DNA from: an uncultured Clostridia bacterium
Lineage (GTDB): Bacteria; Bacillota; Clostridia; Christensenellales; UBA1242
Assembly: GCA_937891595.1 (NCBI GenBank)
Contig: CALATF010000052.1
Location: forward strand, 1 to 64,000
Reading direction: 5' to 3'
DNA: 64,000 nucleotides
Shown here in pieces: positions 8,187 through 17,751 of this stretch (position 1 is its first letter; every line of letters starts with the position of its first letter). The notes below the pieces were generated by a model, which worked only from the letters and a program-made list of their open reading frames with translations, had not been told where the DNA came from and made no database searches. The position numbers and the translations under genes are program-made.

Positions 8187-9011
8187 TTATTCAAACAAAT
8201 CTTTAAAACATTCTAATTTAGTTTTCTTGAAAAATTTTAAATATAAGTCTGAAGATTTATTTGGTGCAACGCCATTTAAAAATTTAAGAATACTAGCATC
8301 TATACCAAACTTTTTATATCTTTTTCTTTTGTTTATTGCTTTTACTATCTTTTTAGCCATTTTTTCACAAGGCATAAATATCTTGTTAGCTAACTTTTTT
8401 GTTTTGTCATCTAAAATAGGTTTTGAAATGTCGTTATTATTAAACAAATTAGTATTTGTAGAACCTGGCAAATAGGTAGCTATAAATATTTTACCTTTTT
8501 CTTCACTTGATATAATTTTTGAAAAAGCTACCTGCGCACTTTTCGAAGCAGAATAAATACTTTCGCCCGGAATAGAACACAACGCAGAAGCACTGCAAAT
8601 ATTTACAATACCGCAATCTTTTTGAGTTTTAAAATATTCACAAAAAGTTTTATAACCATAATAACTTGAATAAAAATTTGTTTTAAATATTTTTTCTACA
8701 AATTCATCTTCTATTTTATAAGCCGGCATAAAAGCATGCATAGTTCCTGCATTGTTTATTAACAATTTTACATTTTTATCTTTTGTATTATCAAATATGT
8801 TTGCCCAGTCTTCTTTTTTAGAAACATCTGCAACTATATAATCAAAATTATCATTGAATAAACTTTTTAGTTCTTTTAATTTTTCTTCCCTTCTAGCTAT
8901 TCCTATAACAAAAGCGTTATGTTTGTTTATAAGCAATCTTGTAATTTCCTTGCCTATGCCACTAGAAGCACCCGTAACAATAATTGTCTTATTTTTTAGC
9001 CAACTTTTCAT
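8187..9011 (-). CDS. Short-chain dehydrogenase/reductase
   Basis: 274 residues, typical of classical SDR enzymes, which oxidise or reduce alcohols and ketones with NAD(P)(H) in the cytoplasm. The Rossmann glycine motif TGASSGIG is at about residue 14, the NNAG motif at about 87, the catalytic Ser in NICSASALC at about 139, and YSASK (Tyr and Lys) at about 153. A basic residue after the glycine motif (ARREEK) suggests NADP preference. There is no ribosome binding site: the ATG is 6 bases after a perfect TATAAT, so the message is probably leaderless. The basic orphan gene follows 15 bases downstream. The substrate is unknown. Confidence 0.85.
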   Translation of the reverse strand: MKSWLKNKTIIVTGASSGIGKEITRLLINKHNAFVIGIARREEKLKELKSLFNDNFDYIVADVSKKEDWANIFDNTKDKNVKLLINNAGTMHAFMPAYKIEDEFVEKIFKTNFYSSYYGYKTFCEYFKTQKDCGIVNICSASALCSIPGESIYSASKSAQVAFSKIISSEEKGKIFIATYLPGSTNTNLFNNNDISKPILDDKTKKLANKIFMPCEKMAKKIVKAINKRKRYKKFGIDASILKFLNGVAPNKSSDLYLKFFKKTKLECFKDLFE

Positions 9012-9017
9012 GTAAAT

Positions 9018-9046
9018 ATTATAGCAAAATTTCTTTTTAAAGGCAA
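9018..9046 (-). promoter_or_regulatory. Promoter for a leaderless dehydrogenase mRNA
   Basis: On the minus strand: -35 TTGCCT (9041-9046), a 17-base spacer, an extended -10 TGC-TATAAT (9018-9023), then 6 bases and the ATG. The expected transcription start is at or within a base or so of the start codon. Confidence 0.65.
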
Positions 9047-9168
9047 ACTATTAAAAACATGTAATTAATTTGAAAAATATTTGTTTATATTTATTTTTGT
9101 GCTTTTAATTTTTAAATAATAATAGTATAATAAATACATTAAATTTTTACTTAAGGGGATTATAATAA

Positions 9169-10263
9169 ATGAAATTAGGCGTAGTTGGGCTACCAAATGT
9201 TGGCAAAAGCACTTTATTTAACGCGATAACTCAAGCAGGAGCTGAAAGTGCAAACTATCCATTTTGTACAATCGAGCCAAATATAGGAATAGTAGATGTT
9301 CCGGACGAAAGATTAAACGTATTAACAAAATTATACAAAGCACAAAAAACAACTCCTGCTCAAATAGAGTTTGTAGATATTGCAGGTCTTGTAAAAGGTG
9401 CAAGTAAAGGCGAAGGTTTAGGTAATAAATTTTTAAGCCATATTAGAGAAGTAGATGCAATTGTTCATGTCGTAAGATGCTTTGAAGACGAAAAAATCAT
9501 CCACGTGGATGGAAAAATAGGTCCAAGACGAGATATCGAAACAATTAACCTTGAGCTTATTTTAGCAGACTTAGAAAGTGTAAATAAATATATAGAAAAA
9601 GAAGCAAAACTTGTTAAAGCTGGTGCTGGTTCTAAAGAAAATTTGGAACTATTAAATAAAATGAAAATAACTTTAGAAAACGAAAAACCTATAAGAAGTT
9701 TAACATTTTCGGATGAACAAATTAATTTTGTAAACGGATTATTTCTATTAACTTCAAAACCTGTAATTTATGTAGCAAATATTTCAGAAAACGACTTAGG
9801 AAAAGATGAAAAAACTTTACCTCTTGTGCAAGAAGTTGTTTCGTTTGCAAAAGAAGAACAAGCAAAAACTTTGGCTCTTAGTTGTAAAATTGAAGAAGAG
9901 TTAATTTCTCTTGACCCTGAAGATAGAGAAATGTTTAAAGAAGAACTTGGTTTAAAATATAGCGGATTAGAAAAACTTATTGTTATTAGTTACGATACGT
10001 TAGGTCTTATGAGTTATTTAACAGCAGGTGAAAAAGAAGTAAGGGCTTGGACTATTGTTAAAGGAACAAAAGCCCCACAAGCAGCAGGAAAAATTCATAG
10101 TGATTTTGAAAAAGGCTTTATAAGAGCCGAAATTGTAAAGTATGAAGATTTAGTTTCACTTGGCAGTTTTAACGCAGCAAAAGAAAAAGGCAAAGTTGCT
10201 TCCGTTGGCAAAGATTATGTTATGCAAGACGGCGATGTAGTTTTATTTAAATTTAATGTTTAA
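9169..10263 (+). CDS. ychF: Redox-responsive ATPase YchF (Obg family)
   Basis: 364 residues, full length. YchF is a conserved P-loop ATPase of the Obg group that binds ribosomes and modulates stress responses. The G1 motif GLPNVGKS is at residues 7-14 and DIAGLVKGASKGEGLG is the G3 region near residue 70. The G4 position reads NISEND in place of NKxD, which is the hallmark of its ATP rather than GTP preference. The C-terminal TGS domain closes with a DYVMQDGDVVLFKFNV-type ending. An AAGGGG site lies before the ATG and a terminator follows. It is a one-gene unit. Confidence 0.95.
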   Translation: MKLGVVGLPNVGKSTLFNAITQAGAESANYPFCTIEPNIGIVDVPDERLNVLTKLYKAQKTTPAQIEFVDIAGLVKGASKGEGLGNKFLSHIREVDAIVHVVRCFEDEKIIHVDGKIGPRRDIETINLELILADLESVNKYIEKEAKLVKAGAGSKENLELLNKMKITLENEKPIRSLTFSDEQINFVNGLFLLTSKPVIYVANISENDLGKDEKTLPLVQEVVSFAKEEQAKTLALSCKIEEELISLDPEDREMFKEELGLKYSGLEKLIVISYDTLGLMSYLTAGEKEVRAWTIVKGTKAPQAAGKIHSDFEKGFIRAEIVKYEDLVSLGSFNAAKEKGKVASVGKDYVMQDGDVVLFKFNV

Positions 10264-10301
10264 TTTATTTAAGTTTAATTTTAAAATCTAATTTTTGAAA
10301 T

Positions 10302-10335
10302 AAAAAAAAGAAGTAATAATTTTACTTCTTTTTTT
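10302..10335. terminator. Bidirectional intrinsic terminator
   Basis: AAGAAGTAA pairs with TTACTTCTT around a short loop, with runs of A and T outside. It lies between the convergent ychF and the beta-helix lipoprotein gene. Confidence 0.75.
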
Positions 10336-10343
10336 ATTATTTA

Positions 10344-11054
10344 TTATTCAGCAATTTTTGATACTACGTAATTTTCGCCAACTAAGTTTGATTCATATCC
10401 ATCTGCAACAAAGTTAAGTTCTGGATTTTCTGAATTACTATGAGATGGGTCATATTTTACAAATGTTCCACCAGTTACAACGAAAGTTGCATTTGCATTA
10501 TCTTTATCTAATGCATTTAAAGTATATCTATTGTCAGCATATTTTGATAATTGTTTAATATTGTATGTTCCGCCTTCGATAATTGCAAGACCATTATCAA
10601 TTACGTAAACAGCTGAAATGTTACCTGTTATTGTACCGTTTTTAATAGTAACTTTAGCTGTTTCTCTAACATCAACAGCATAGCAATCGTTTTCTTTTGC
10701 ATTTAAAGCACCATTGCCTGTTATGGTTAAATCGCCTTCACCTTGAACAGAAATTAAAGACCAAGTATCAATAAGTTCTGTATCTTCCCAAATATCTGTA
10801 GTATTTGAAATTTCTTTACCATTTAAATCTAAGGTCAAAGTTTTTGTTACTACTAAAGTTTGTTCTAAATCAATATCGTCTTTTAAAACAATTTTGCTGT
10901 TATCTTTAGCTTCTGCTACAGCAGTTACTAATTCTGCATTTGTAGATACATAGATGTTTGTATCAGCTGGATCTTCTGCACAACCTGCTACAGTAAAAAT
11001 TCCAACTAAAATTATGCTTAAACAAGTAAGTAAACTTAAAATTTTCTTTTTCAT
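10344..11054 (-). CDS. Lipoprotein with a parallel beta-helix domain
   Basis: 236 residues. The signal peptide ends in a lipobox (FTVAGC), so Cys25 should be lipidated and the protein held outside the membrane. The mature part is a right-handed beta-helix: successive rungs such as NSKIVLKDDIDLEQTLVV, KTLTLDLNGKEIS, GDLTITGNGALNA, AKVTIKNGTITG and GLAIIEGGTYN follow the I-x-L/T-G-G rhythm of pectate-lyase-like repeats. Such domains bind or cleave polysaccharide, or act as adhesins; no catalytic site is evident. It is transcribed divergently from the small XRE regulator, and their promoters share a dyad (11115-11151), so that regulator probably controls it. Confidence 0.75.
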   Translation of the reverse strand: MKKKILSLLTCLSIILVGIFTVAGCAEDPADTNIYVSTNAELVTAVAEAKDNSKIVLKDDIDLEQTLVVTKTLTLDLNGKEISNTTDIWEDTELIDTWSLISVQGEGDLTITGNGALNAKENDCYAVDVRETAKVTIKNGTITGNISAVYVIDNGLAIIEGGTYNIKQLSKYADNRYTLNALDKDNANATFVVTGGTFVKYDPSHSNSENPELNFVADGYESNLVGENYVVSKIAE

Positions 11055-11090
11055 TTTATATAACCCCTTTTGTTATTTATCAATATTTAT

Positions 11091-11120
11091 AATATACACC
11101 TATATTTGATATTATGTCAA
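11091..11120 (-). promoter_or_regulatory. Promoter of the beta-helix lipoprotein gene
   Basis: Minus strand: -35 TTGACA (11115-11120), an 18-base spacer, then -10 TATATT (11091-11096). The -35 is the left arm of the dyad at 11115-11151. Confidence 0.55.
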
Positions 11121-11151
11121 TATATTTTAGTAGTTTTCTACTATATTGACA
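11115..11151. promoter_or_regulatory. Dyad operator overlapping two divergent -35 elements
   Basis: Outer arms TGTCAATATA (11115-11124) and TATATTGACA (11142-11151) and inner arms TAGTAG (11128-11133) and CTACTA (11138-11143) form a long inverted repeat with a 3-base asymmetry on the left. Each outer arm contains a TTGACA -35 for one of the divergent genes, so a protein bound here would block both. The natural candidate is the XRE protein encoded alongside. Confidence 0.6.
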
Positions 11152-11176
11152 TATTTTATATTTTTTTTAATAAACT
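11146..11176 (+). promoter_or_regulatory. Promoter of the XRE regulator, probably leaderless
   Basis: -35 TTGACA (11146-11151) lies in the dyad. The -10 is TAAACT (11171-11176) 6 bases before the ATG, or TAATAA (11168-11173). Either places transcription start at or next to the start codon, and no ribosome binding site is present. Confidence 0.5.
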
Positions 11177-11182
11177 ACAATC

Positions 11183-11389
11183 ATGAATACAAAACTATCA
11201 ACTAGAATTTATGAATTAAGAAAAGAAATGAATTTATCTCAAACAGAATTAGCTAAAATAATTGGCGCTTCACAAAAAGCAATCGATTTTTGGGAAAAAG
11301 GAATAAACGAACCAAAAGCAACTTTTATTATAAATTTGTCTAAAACATTTGGTGTTTCCAGCGATTATTTGCTTGGTTTGGAAGATTAA
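11183..11389 (+). CDS. Small XRE-family transcriptional regulator
   Basis: 68 residues, made almost entirely of one helix-turn-helix domain of the Xre/Cro type (LRKEMNLSQTELAKIIG, then SQKAIDFWEKGINEPK and LSKTFGVSSDYLLGLE). It should bind DNA as a dimer. The gene has no ribosome binding site, and a -10 element lies just before the ATG, so translation is probably leaderless. It sits head to head with the beta-helix lipoprotein gene across a dyad that covers both -35 elements. Autorepression with repression of the lipoprotein is the simplest model. No partner toxin or phage gene is next to it. Confidence 0.85.
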   Translation: MNTKLSTRIYELRKEMNLSQTELAKIIGASQKAIDFWEKGINEPKATFIINLSKTFGVSSDYLLGLED

Positions 11390-11406
11390 ATAAAATAGTT
11401 ATAAAT

Positions 11407-11437
11407 AAAAAAGACGTAATGTTTTACGTCTTTTTTT
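11407..11437. terminator. Bidirectional intrinsic terminator
   Basis: AAAGACGTAA pairs with TTACGTCTTT around a minimal loop, with A and T runs. It lies between the XRE gene and the convergent gap gene. Confidence 0.75.
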
Positions 11438-11447
11438 ATAATTTAAA

Positions 11448-12461
<1,014 letters not shown>

Positions 12462-12580
12462 TTACATTCTCCCTTTAAAATGTTTGAAATATTTAAATAC
12501 AAGAAGTTTAATAAAAAACTATTGTTGTATGTGTTTATTATACTTTTTTAAAAAAATAAACACAAATTTTTTTAAATAAT

Positions 12581-13696
12581 TTATATTAAATTTTCTGGAT
12601 TCAACCCTAATAATTCATCAATAACAAATCTTCCGTCTTTTCTTACTAACACATCATCTAAATAAATTTCTCCACCGCCATATTCAGGTGTTTGTATTTG
12701 AATTAAATCCCAGTGTAAAGAAGATTTATTTCCGTTATCACATTCATCATAACAACTGCCCGGTGTAAAGTGAATTGAACCCATAATTTTTTCATCAAAT
12801 AAAATATCTAACATAGGTTTTGTTATATATGGGTTAACACCAAAAGCAAATTCTCCAACATACCTTGCCCCTTCATCAACATCAAAAATATTATTAATAT
12901 CTTCGTTACTTTTTGAAGTCGCTTTAATAATTTTCCCGTCTTTAAATGTTAAAGTAACATCTTCGTGACGTTCACCATTGCTAGATAAAATAGGAATATT
13001 ATATTTAATAGTTCCATTAACTGAATTTTTAACAGGAGCTGTAAAAATTTCGCCATCTGGGATATTGTTTTTACCTGAACATTTTATGGCAGGCATTCCT
13101 TTAATTGAAAAACTTAAATCTGTTCCAGGAGCTTTAATTCTAACTTTATCCGTTTTTTCAAGCAAGTTTTTAAGCGGTTCCATAGCTTTATCCATTTTAG
13201 AATAATCCAAGTTACAAACATTAAAAAAATAATCTTCAAAAGCTTCTGTACTCATGCTAGCATTTTGAGCAACCAAGCTTGTTGGATAATTTAAAATTAC
13301 CCATTTTGTTTTTGCAACTCTTGTTTCGTGATGAACAGGTAAACTATAATGCAAATTTACTGCCTTTAAATTATCTTTATTAACATCACTATTTTCAAAA
13401 ACGTTTTTGCTTCTTACAGATATATACGCATCCATTTTTTCCATAATAGGTAAATCAAAACTGCATCTTAGTTTTTCCCTTTCTTCACTTGTTCCTTTTA
13501 AAAGTTCCCTATTTAACTTTGGCATTAGAACATTAACAAAAGGTTTCGCCCCAACTTTATAAGTTTGTTTAACTAATTCACATAAAAATTCTTCGTCTAC
13601 ATCCATAGCTTCTATTAAAATGTTTTCGTTTCCTTTAAGTGAGCAAGAATAATTTATTAAATTGTATGCTAATTTTTTTAATCTTTCATCTATCAT
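12581..13696 (-). CDS. Aminopeptidase, family M29
   Basis: 371 residues, matching the M29 (AmpS/aminopeptidase T) length. These cytoplasmic dimetal enzymes remove N-terminal residues from peptides. The likely metal ligands and signatures are visible: GEIFTAPVKNSVNG near residue 217, EGARYVGEFAFGVNP near 271, HFTPGSCYDECDNGNKSSLHWDL near 308, and a closing EIYLDDVLVRKDGRFVI. An AAAGGGGA site precedes the ATG. It follows the glycosyltransferase-like gene by 15 bases on the same strand, so the two may be co-transcribed, though no functional link is apparent. Confidence 0.88.
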   Translation of the reverse strand: MIDERLKKLAYNLINYSCSLKGNENILIEAMDVDEEFLCELVKQTYKVGAKPFVNVLMPKLNRELLKGTSEEREKLRCSFDLPIMEKMDAYISVRSKNVFENSDVNKDNLKAVNLHYSLPVHHETRVAKTKWVILNYPTSLVAQNASMSTEAFEDYFFNVCNLDYSKMDKAMEPLKNLLEKTDKVRIKAPGTDLSFSIKGMPAIKCSGKNNIPDGEIFTAPVKNSVNGTIKYNIPILSSNGERHEDVTLTFKDGKIIKATSKSNEDINNIFDVDEGARYVGEFAFGVNPYITKPMLDILFDEKIMGSIHFTPGSCYDECDNGNKSSLHWDLIQIQTPEYGGGEIYLDDVLVRKDGRFVIDELLGLNPENLI

Positions 13697-13711
13697 TTTT
13701 TGTTCCCCTTT

Positions 13712-14725
13712 TTACTTTTTATTTATTTGATTTTTATTATTATTTGTAACTTTTTTATCACTATTTATTGTTTGTTTTTTTACTTGTTTTGATTTCTTTT
13801 CTTTTTTATTTTCTTCTTGTTTTTTAATAGTTTTTGGTGACTTAGATTTTTTTAACTTTTCTTCTTTTTCTTGTTTTACTTCATACTCAATAATTTTAAA
13901 ATCTACATTTCTATTTACACTATTTCTAATATCAAAATAATGTTTTGGCATAACAATTAATGTTGAAAATATACACACAATAACAGCAGTAATCGTTATA
14001 ATATTATAAACAGAAACATTTGTTTTTATTAAAGAATTTATTAAAATAAGTGAAATTACTAAGCCACACGAAACACCTAAAAAGCCATACGCCATTTTTA
14101 AGCAAGGAGTTAGTTTTTTAAAATTTAATTTATATGTTTTTGTTTTGTCGTCTACATAAATACTTCTACTTTCAAACCCGTGTAAATTTTTTGTATTTTT
14201 TAAAAAGCAACATTTATTTGGCAACACTTTTAAAACATCAATAACATGTTTATCTATAAGACCTAAAGAAATTATATTACACCTATCTTTTTTACCGGTA
14301 AACATTTTTATCATCATGTTGTAAAACTTTTGAAAAGTTCTAATAAAAAAACCCTTAATGCCTTTTGCTCTTTTTATTATATGAACAACATTAGCTTTTT
14401 TCATATATTTTTCAAGACATTTTTTAAACAAAATATCTAACCTTGCAATTTTACCATCCGCTAGTAAAATAATATCTGCTTGAAAATAATTTATCGAATA
14501 ATAAAAAGCATCATTATATGTAAAATCATTATCTAACAACAACAGTTTATTTTTGTTGTCGGATATAGAAGATAAATATTTAAAATTATTTTCATCATTT
14601 TTGTTACATACAAAAACAAAACGACCTTCTTTATTATTTTTATAAAACTCTGACTTTTTAAAATTTTCTAAGCACGTCTTTGCATCATCTTCTTTAAAGA
14701 ACGGAAAAAAATAGTCTATTGTCAT
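13712..14725 (-). CDS. Glycosyltransferase-like membrane protein (degenerate GT2)
   Basis: 337 residues. Residues 1 to about 200 have the alternating strand-helix order of a GT-A fold, with LLLLDNDFTYNDAFYYSI, then QADIILLADGKIARLDILFKKCLEK where GT2 enzymes have the DADLQ metal site. Here the expected Asp-x-Asp is reduced to one Asp (ADGK), so activity is doubtful. Two membrane segments follow (about 216-235 and 243-262), as in the GtrB/DPM1 group. The tail beyond residue 280 is Lys-rich and low in complexity. It may be an inactive relative or a divergent enzyme; the family call is moderate. Confidence 0.45.
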   Translation of the reverse strand: MTIDYFFPFFKEDDAKTCLENFKKSEFYKNNKEGRFVFVCNKNDENNFKYLSSISDNKNKLLLLDNDFTYNDAFYYSINYFQADIILLADGKIARLDILFKKCLEKYMKKANVVHIIKRAKGIKGFFIRTFQKFYNMMIKMFTGKKDRCNIISLGLIDKHVIDVLKVLPNKCCFLKNTKNLHGFESRSIYVDDKTKTYKLNFKKLTPCLKMAYGFLGVSCGLVISLILINSLIKTNVSVYNIITITAVIVCIFSTLIVMPKHYFDIRNSVNRNVDFKIIEYEVKQEKEEKLKKSKSPKTIKKQEENKKEKKSKQVKKQTINSDKKVTNNNKNQINKK

Positions 14726-14891
14726 ATCAAAGTCCTTTTTACTTAATATAACTAAATTATATTATAACGGTTATTTTTTTAAAAATGATTTTTAATATTT
14801 TCAAAACATTAAATTAAAAATTAACGAAAAAGTTTAACATTTACAATTATTTGGGTTAAAATAAATATATTAAATATTATTAGGAGATTTT

Positions 14892-15806
14892 ATGAAAGAA
14901 TATTTACTTAAAGACGCATTAAAAAACAACTACGCAGTTGGAGCTTTTAACTTTGGAACTTTAGAAGTATTAAAAGCAATTATTGCAAGTGCAGAACACA
15001 AGTCATCCCCTGTTATTGCTCAAGTTTCTGAAGGAGCTTTAAAGTTTATGGGGGAAGAATATTTAAAGCAAATTATAGTTGCAGCAAGGAAAGAATGCAA
15101 AGTTCCTATTTCTTTTCACCTTGACCACGGAACATCTTTCGATAGCATTAAAAAAGCTATTGAATTAGGTTTCGATTCTGTTATGATTGATGCTTCTATG
15201 CTTCCTTTTGAAGATAACATAACAATAACTAAAAAAGTTGTTGATTATGCTCACGAAAAAGGAGTTTTTGTAGAAGCAGAACTTGGCTCTCTTGCTGGGG
15301 TTGAAGATAATATTGCTGTAGATGATAAAGATAGTTGTTTTACAAACCCTTCACAAGCAAAAGAATTTGTAGAAAGAACAGGAATTGACAGCTTAGCTGT
15401 TGCAATAGGAACAAAACACGGTGCATACAAATTTGGTGGCGAAGCAAAACTCAGATTCGATATTTTAGAAAAAATTGAAAAAGAAATTCCTAATACACCT
15501 CTTGTTTTACACGGAGCTAGTGGCGTAGAGGAAGAAAGTGTTAATAAGCTTCTTGAACTTGGCGTAGATATTAAAGGAGCAAAAGGAATTCCTGAAGAAT
15601 TTTTAGCCGAAGCTTCAAAAAGACATATCTGCAAAATTAACGGAGACACCGATTTAAGAATTGCATTGTTAATAGGAATTTTACACAACGTAGAACAAAA
15701 CAATAAAAATATTGATTATAGAAAATATTTAACAGAAGGTATGACAGAAATAAGCACAGTATTAAATAAAAGAATGGATACTTTTGGAAGCACAAATAAA
15801 GCATAA
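14892..15806 (+). CDS. fba: Fructose-bisphosphate aldolase, class II
   Basis: 304 residues. Class II aldolase is a zinc enzyme that cleaves fructose 1,6-bisphosphate to dihydroxyacetone phosphate and glyceraldehyde 3-phosphate. Zinc ligands and substrate contacts are visible in FHLDHGTSFD (about residue 78), VEAELGSLAGVEDN (about 131), GTKHGAYKF (about 178) and LVLHGASGVEE (about 208). The enzyme acts one step before GAPDH, encoded 2.5 kb away on the other strand. A TTAGGAG site precedes the ATG and a strong terminator follows. Tagatose-bisphosphate specificity cannot be fully excluded by eye. Confidence 0.93.
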   Translation: MKEYLLKDALKNNYAVGAFNFGTLEVLKAIIASAEHKSSPVIAQVSEGALKFMGEEYLKQIIVAARKECKVPISFHLDHGTSFDSIKKAIELGFDSVMIDASMLPFEDNITITKKVVDYAHEKGVFVEAELGSLAGVEDNIAVDDKDSCFTNPSQAKEFVERTGIDSLAVAIGTKHGAYKFGGEAKLRFDILEKIEKEIPNTPLVLHGASGVEEESVNKLLELGVDIKGAKGIPEEFLAEASKRHICKINGDTDLRIALLIGILHNVEQNNKNIDYRKYLTEGMTEISTVLNKRMDTFGSTNKA

Positions 15807-15824
15807 TTTTAATTAAAAAAGACT

Positions 15825-15857
15825 AAAAAAAATCGTTATAAATTAACGATTTTTTTT
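15825..15857 (+). terminator. Intrinsic terminator of fba
   Basis: AAATCGTTA pairs with TAACGATTT around a short AT loop, followed by a run of T, 20 bases after the fba stop. Confidence 0.75.
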
Positions 15858-15961
15858 ATTAATTTTTTATAAAAAATTTTAATATTTTTTACAAAAAAAA
15901 CAATATCCTTTTTTTTCTTTTTTTATTATTTTATTTATAAAAAATTTAAACATTTTTTAAA

Positions 15962-16399
15962 CTAAATAATTATAAAAATAACCAAAAGAACGCTTGCAAC
16001 TATTGATAAAACAGATAAAATTAATGCAAAAATTCCAACTGCTTTTCTGTTAAGTCTTATCTGTAAAACAGATAAAATAAAGCCATAAATTGCCAGCAAA
16101 ATAGAAATTATAACACCACCCAAAATATAAATAACCATCATAAGTACATATGAAAAACCTATAATATCTAAACCTATAACACTAGAAAACAAACAGCTTA
16201 CAGATATTAATAAAGCAATAATAGAAAGAATTAAAGCTACAACACCATATTTTTTTATATTCTTTCTACTATCATCATCACTTTGTTTATCGCTATTATA
16301 ACTATTTAGTAAATTTCTAAAAAGAAAAAATCCAGTTACTTTACCTATAGGGTCTTTTTCACTTCCTATGCCAGTAGAGTTTTTATTTTCTTCACCCAT
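15962..16399 (-). CDS. Small membrane protein, DUF4190-like
   Basis: 145 residues. A polar N-terminal 45 residues (Asn/Ser/Asp-rich, presumably cytoplasmic) is followed by three hydrophobic segments at about 50-70, 80-107 and 118-143. Gly, Ser and Ile-rich helices such as VGIFALILSVLSIVASVLLVI resemble DUF4190-type small membrane proteins. Function is unknown. An AAAGGTAG site precedes the ATG. It stands alone between fba and the Nudix gene on the minus strand. Confidence 0.55.
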   Translation of the reverse strand: MGEENKNSTGIGSEKDPIGKVTGFFLFRNLLNSYNSDKQSDDDSRKNIKKYGVVALILSIIALLISVSCLFSSVIGLDIIGFSYVLMMVIYILGGVIISILLAIYGFILSVLQIRLNRKAVGIFALILSVLSIVASVLLVIFIII

Positions 16400-16582
16400 G
16401 TTTACTACCTTTTATAAAAAAATATTTAATAATAGTTTGTGTTTTTTTTTAAATTTTATTTGCTTATTGTTTTATTTTTCTATTATTTTTTTACCTTTTT
16501 ATAACAAAAAAAATCATAAAAATTTTTAATTTTTTGTTTAAAAATCTTTATGATTTATCATTAAATTTTTTAATTTTTTTTG

Positions 16583-17065
16583 TTAATCTTTTGTTATGAA
16601 GTGCATAAATTTTTCGTCATTTTTTTCAAGTTTTTCAACAATGATTTCTGGGTGTAATTTATAGTCTTTTAATTTGTTTCTATCTACCCATTTATATAAA
16701 TATTTAACTAAATTTCCATGGTCTATTTCTTCATAAATTCTGTCTTCTAATAACACTTCCTCAACAGGTTCTGCTAAATAGTAAAAACATATTTCATGAA
16801 ACTTTTTATTTCTATTTTCATAAAAGTTTTCATGCAAAGCAAACAAACTTTTTATATTAACTTTAAAATAAAGTTCTTCATTTAATTCTCTTTCTATTGC
16901 GTGCAAAGAGTCTTCTAAAATTTCTACATGACCCCCGGGGAAACAATAATAGTTATTATAATGCATTCTACAAATTAAAACTTTATTGTTTTTTATTACA
17001 ATGCCAGCAACTCTAAACTTATACTCTTTGTAATCTTTTAATATTTTTATATCATTATTTTCCAT
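16583..17065 (-). CDS. Nudix hydrolase
   Basis: 160 residues from the ATG at 17065, chosen because AAAAGG lies just upstream. The frame stays open to 17134, but that longer start would run through the terminator of the preceding gene. The Nudix box is GGHVEILEDSLHAIERELNEEL: the G-x5-E-x7-RE-x2-EE core is intact, while the usual Gly after EE is replaced by Tyr. Nudix enzymes hydrolyse nucleoside diphosphates linked to another group, with Mg ions held by the box glutamates. The surrounding sequence (RVAGIVIKNNKVLICRMHYNNYYCFPGG) is the usual strand before the box. The substrate is unknown. Confidence 0.85.
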   Translation of the reverse strand: MENNDIKILKDYKEYKFRVAGIVIKNNKVLICRMHYNNYYCFPGGHVEILEDSLHAIERELNEELYFKVNIKSLFALHENFYENRNKKFHEICFYYLAEPVEEVLLEDRIYEEIDHGNLVKYLYKWVDRNKLKDYKLHPEIIVEKLEKNDEKFMHFITKD

Positions 17066-17078
17066 ATTAATACCTTTT

Positions 17079-17119
17079 AAAAAAGAGAACGAAACCATAT
17101 AGGCAGTTCTCTTTTTTTT
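17079..17119 (-). terminator. Intrinsic terminator between the anchored-protein gene and the Nudix gene
   Basis: AAAAAGAGAAC pairs with GTTCTCTTTTT around a 15-base loop and ends in six T on the minus strand. It lies right after the stop at 17121 and would close the ftsH transcript before the Nudix gene. Confidence 0.7.
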
Positions 17120-17120
17120 A

Positions 17121-17726
17121 TTAATCAAAAACATTTACCAAATCTGTTAAATAATTATAAAGTGAATTTAAATTAATTTTTGCTTCAAAACTATAATCGT
17201 ATGAAATAGTGCTCATAGAATCACTAGACATATTTTTTGTAACTGCCATTACGGTTAAATCTCTTTCATTAGTTGAATCTACCTCAAAAGCAATATAATT
17301 ATAACTATCTTTTTTACCATTCGCTTCAATAATTAAGCTATCCACATAATAAAAAACTACTGTAAATTTATCTTCACTATTTTTGTTTTTGTTAATTATA
17401 TTATTTGAAGATTTAACATATTTTGCTTCATTTTTATCCTTAAGTTCACCTTTAAATAAAGCACTCAAAGCATTTTGTTTAAAACCTTCATTAAACAAGT
17501 CATAAATTCTATTAATTTTTTCAACGTCGTTTTCGTCCATACTACGCAAAGTATATCTTGAGTTTGGTAAGTTAGCTTCACTTGTTTTTGAAGTATAAAT
17601 CCAAACTTCATTTGGCTTTTCTACAATATCGTTATATCCTACTGGAATTAACGACATTACAAGCGCAAATATACCAAAACACAACGCCAAGCCTATTGCT
17701 ATACTGCTTATAATAATTTTTTTCAT
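17121..17726 (-). CDS. Membrane-anchored protein encoded after ftsH
   Basis: 201 residues from the ATG at 17726, which follows AAAAGGTG by 6 bases; the GTG at 17735 lies inside that site. An N-terminal segment (KKIIISSIAIGLALCFGIFALVMSLIP) anchors it, leaving about 165 residues outside. The outer domain is mixed alpha/beta with no cysteines or known motif. It begins 16 bases or so after ftsH on the same strand and ends at a terminator, so it shares the ftsH transcript. An envelope role linked to FtsH is plausible but unproven. Confidence 0.55.
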   Translation of the reverse strand: MKKIIISSIAIGLALCFGIFALVMSLIPVGYNDIVEKPNEVWIYTSKTSEANLPNSRYTLRSMDENDVEKINRIYDLFNEGFKQNALSALFKGELKDKNEAKYVKSSNNIINKNKNSEDKFTVVFYYVDSLIIEANGKKDSYNYIAFEVDSTNERDLTVMAVTKNMSSDSMSTISYDYSFEAKINLNSLYNYLTDLVNVFD

Positions 17727-17751
17727 ATTTTTCACCTTTTAAAAATAATCT

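Noticed and set aside
9499..9512. CATCCACGTGGATG inside ychF as a fifth parS site
   Set aside because: It shares only the CACGTG core; the TGTT and AACA arms are absent, and it lies in coding sequence.
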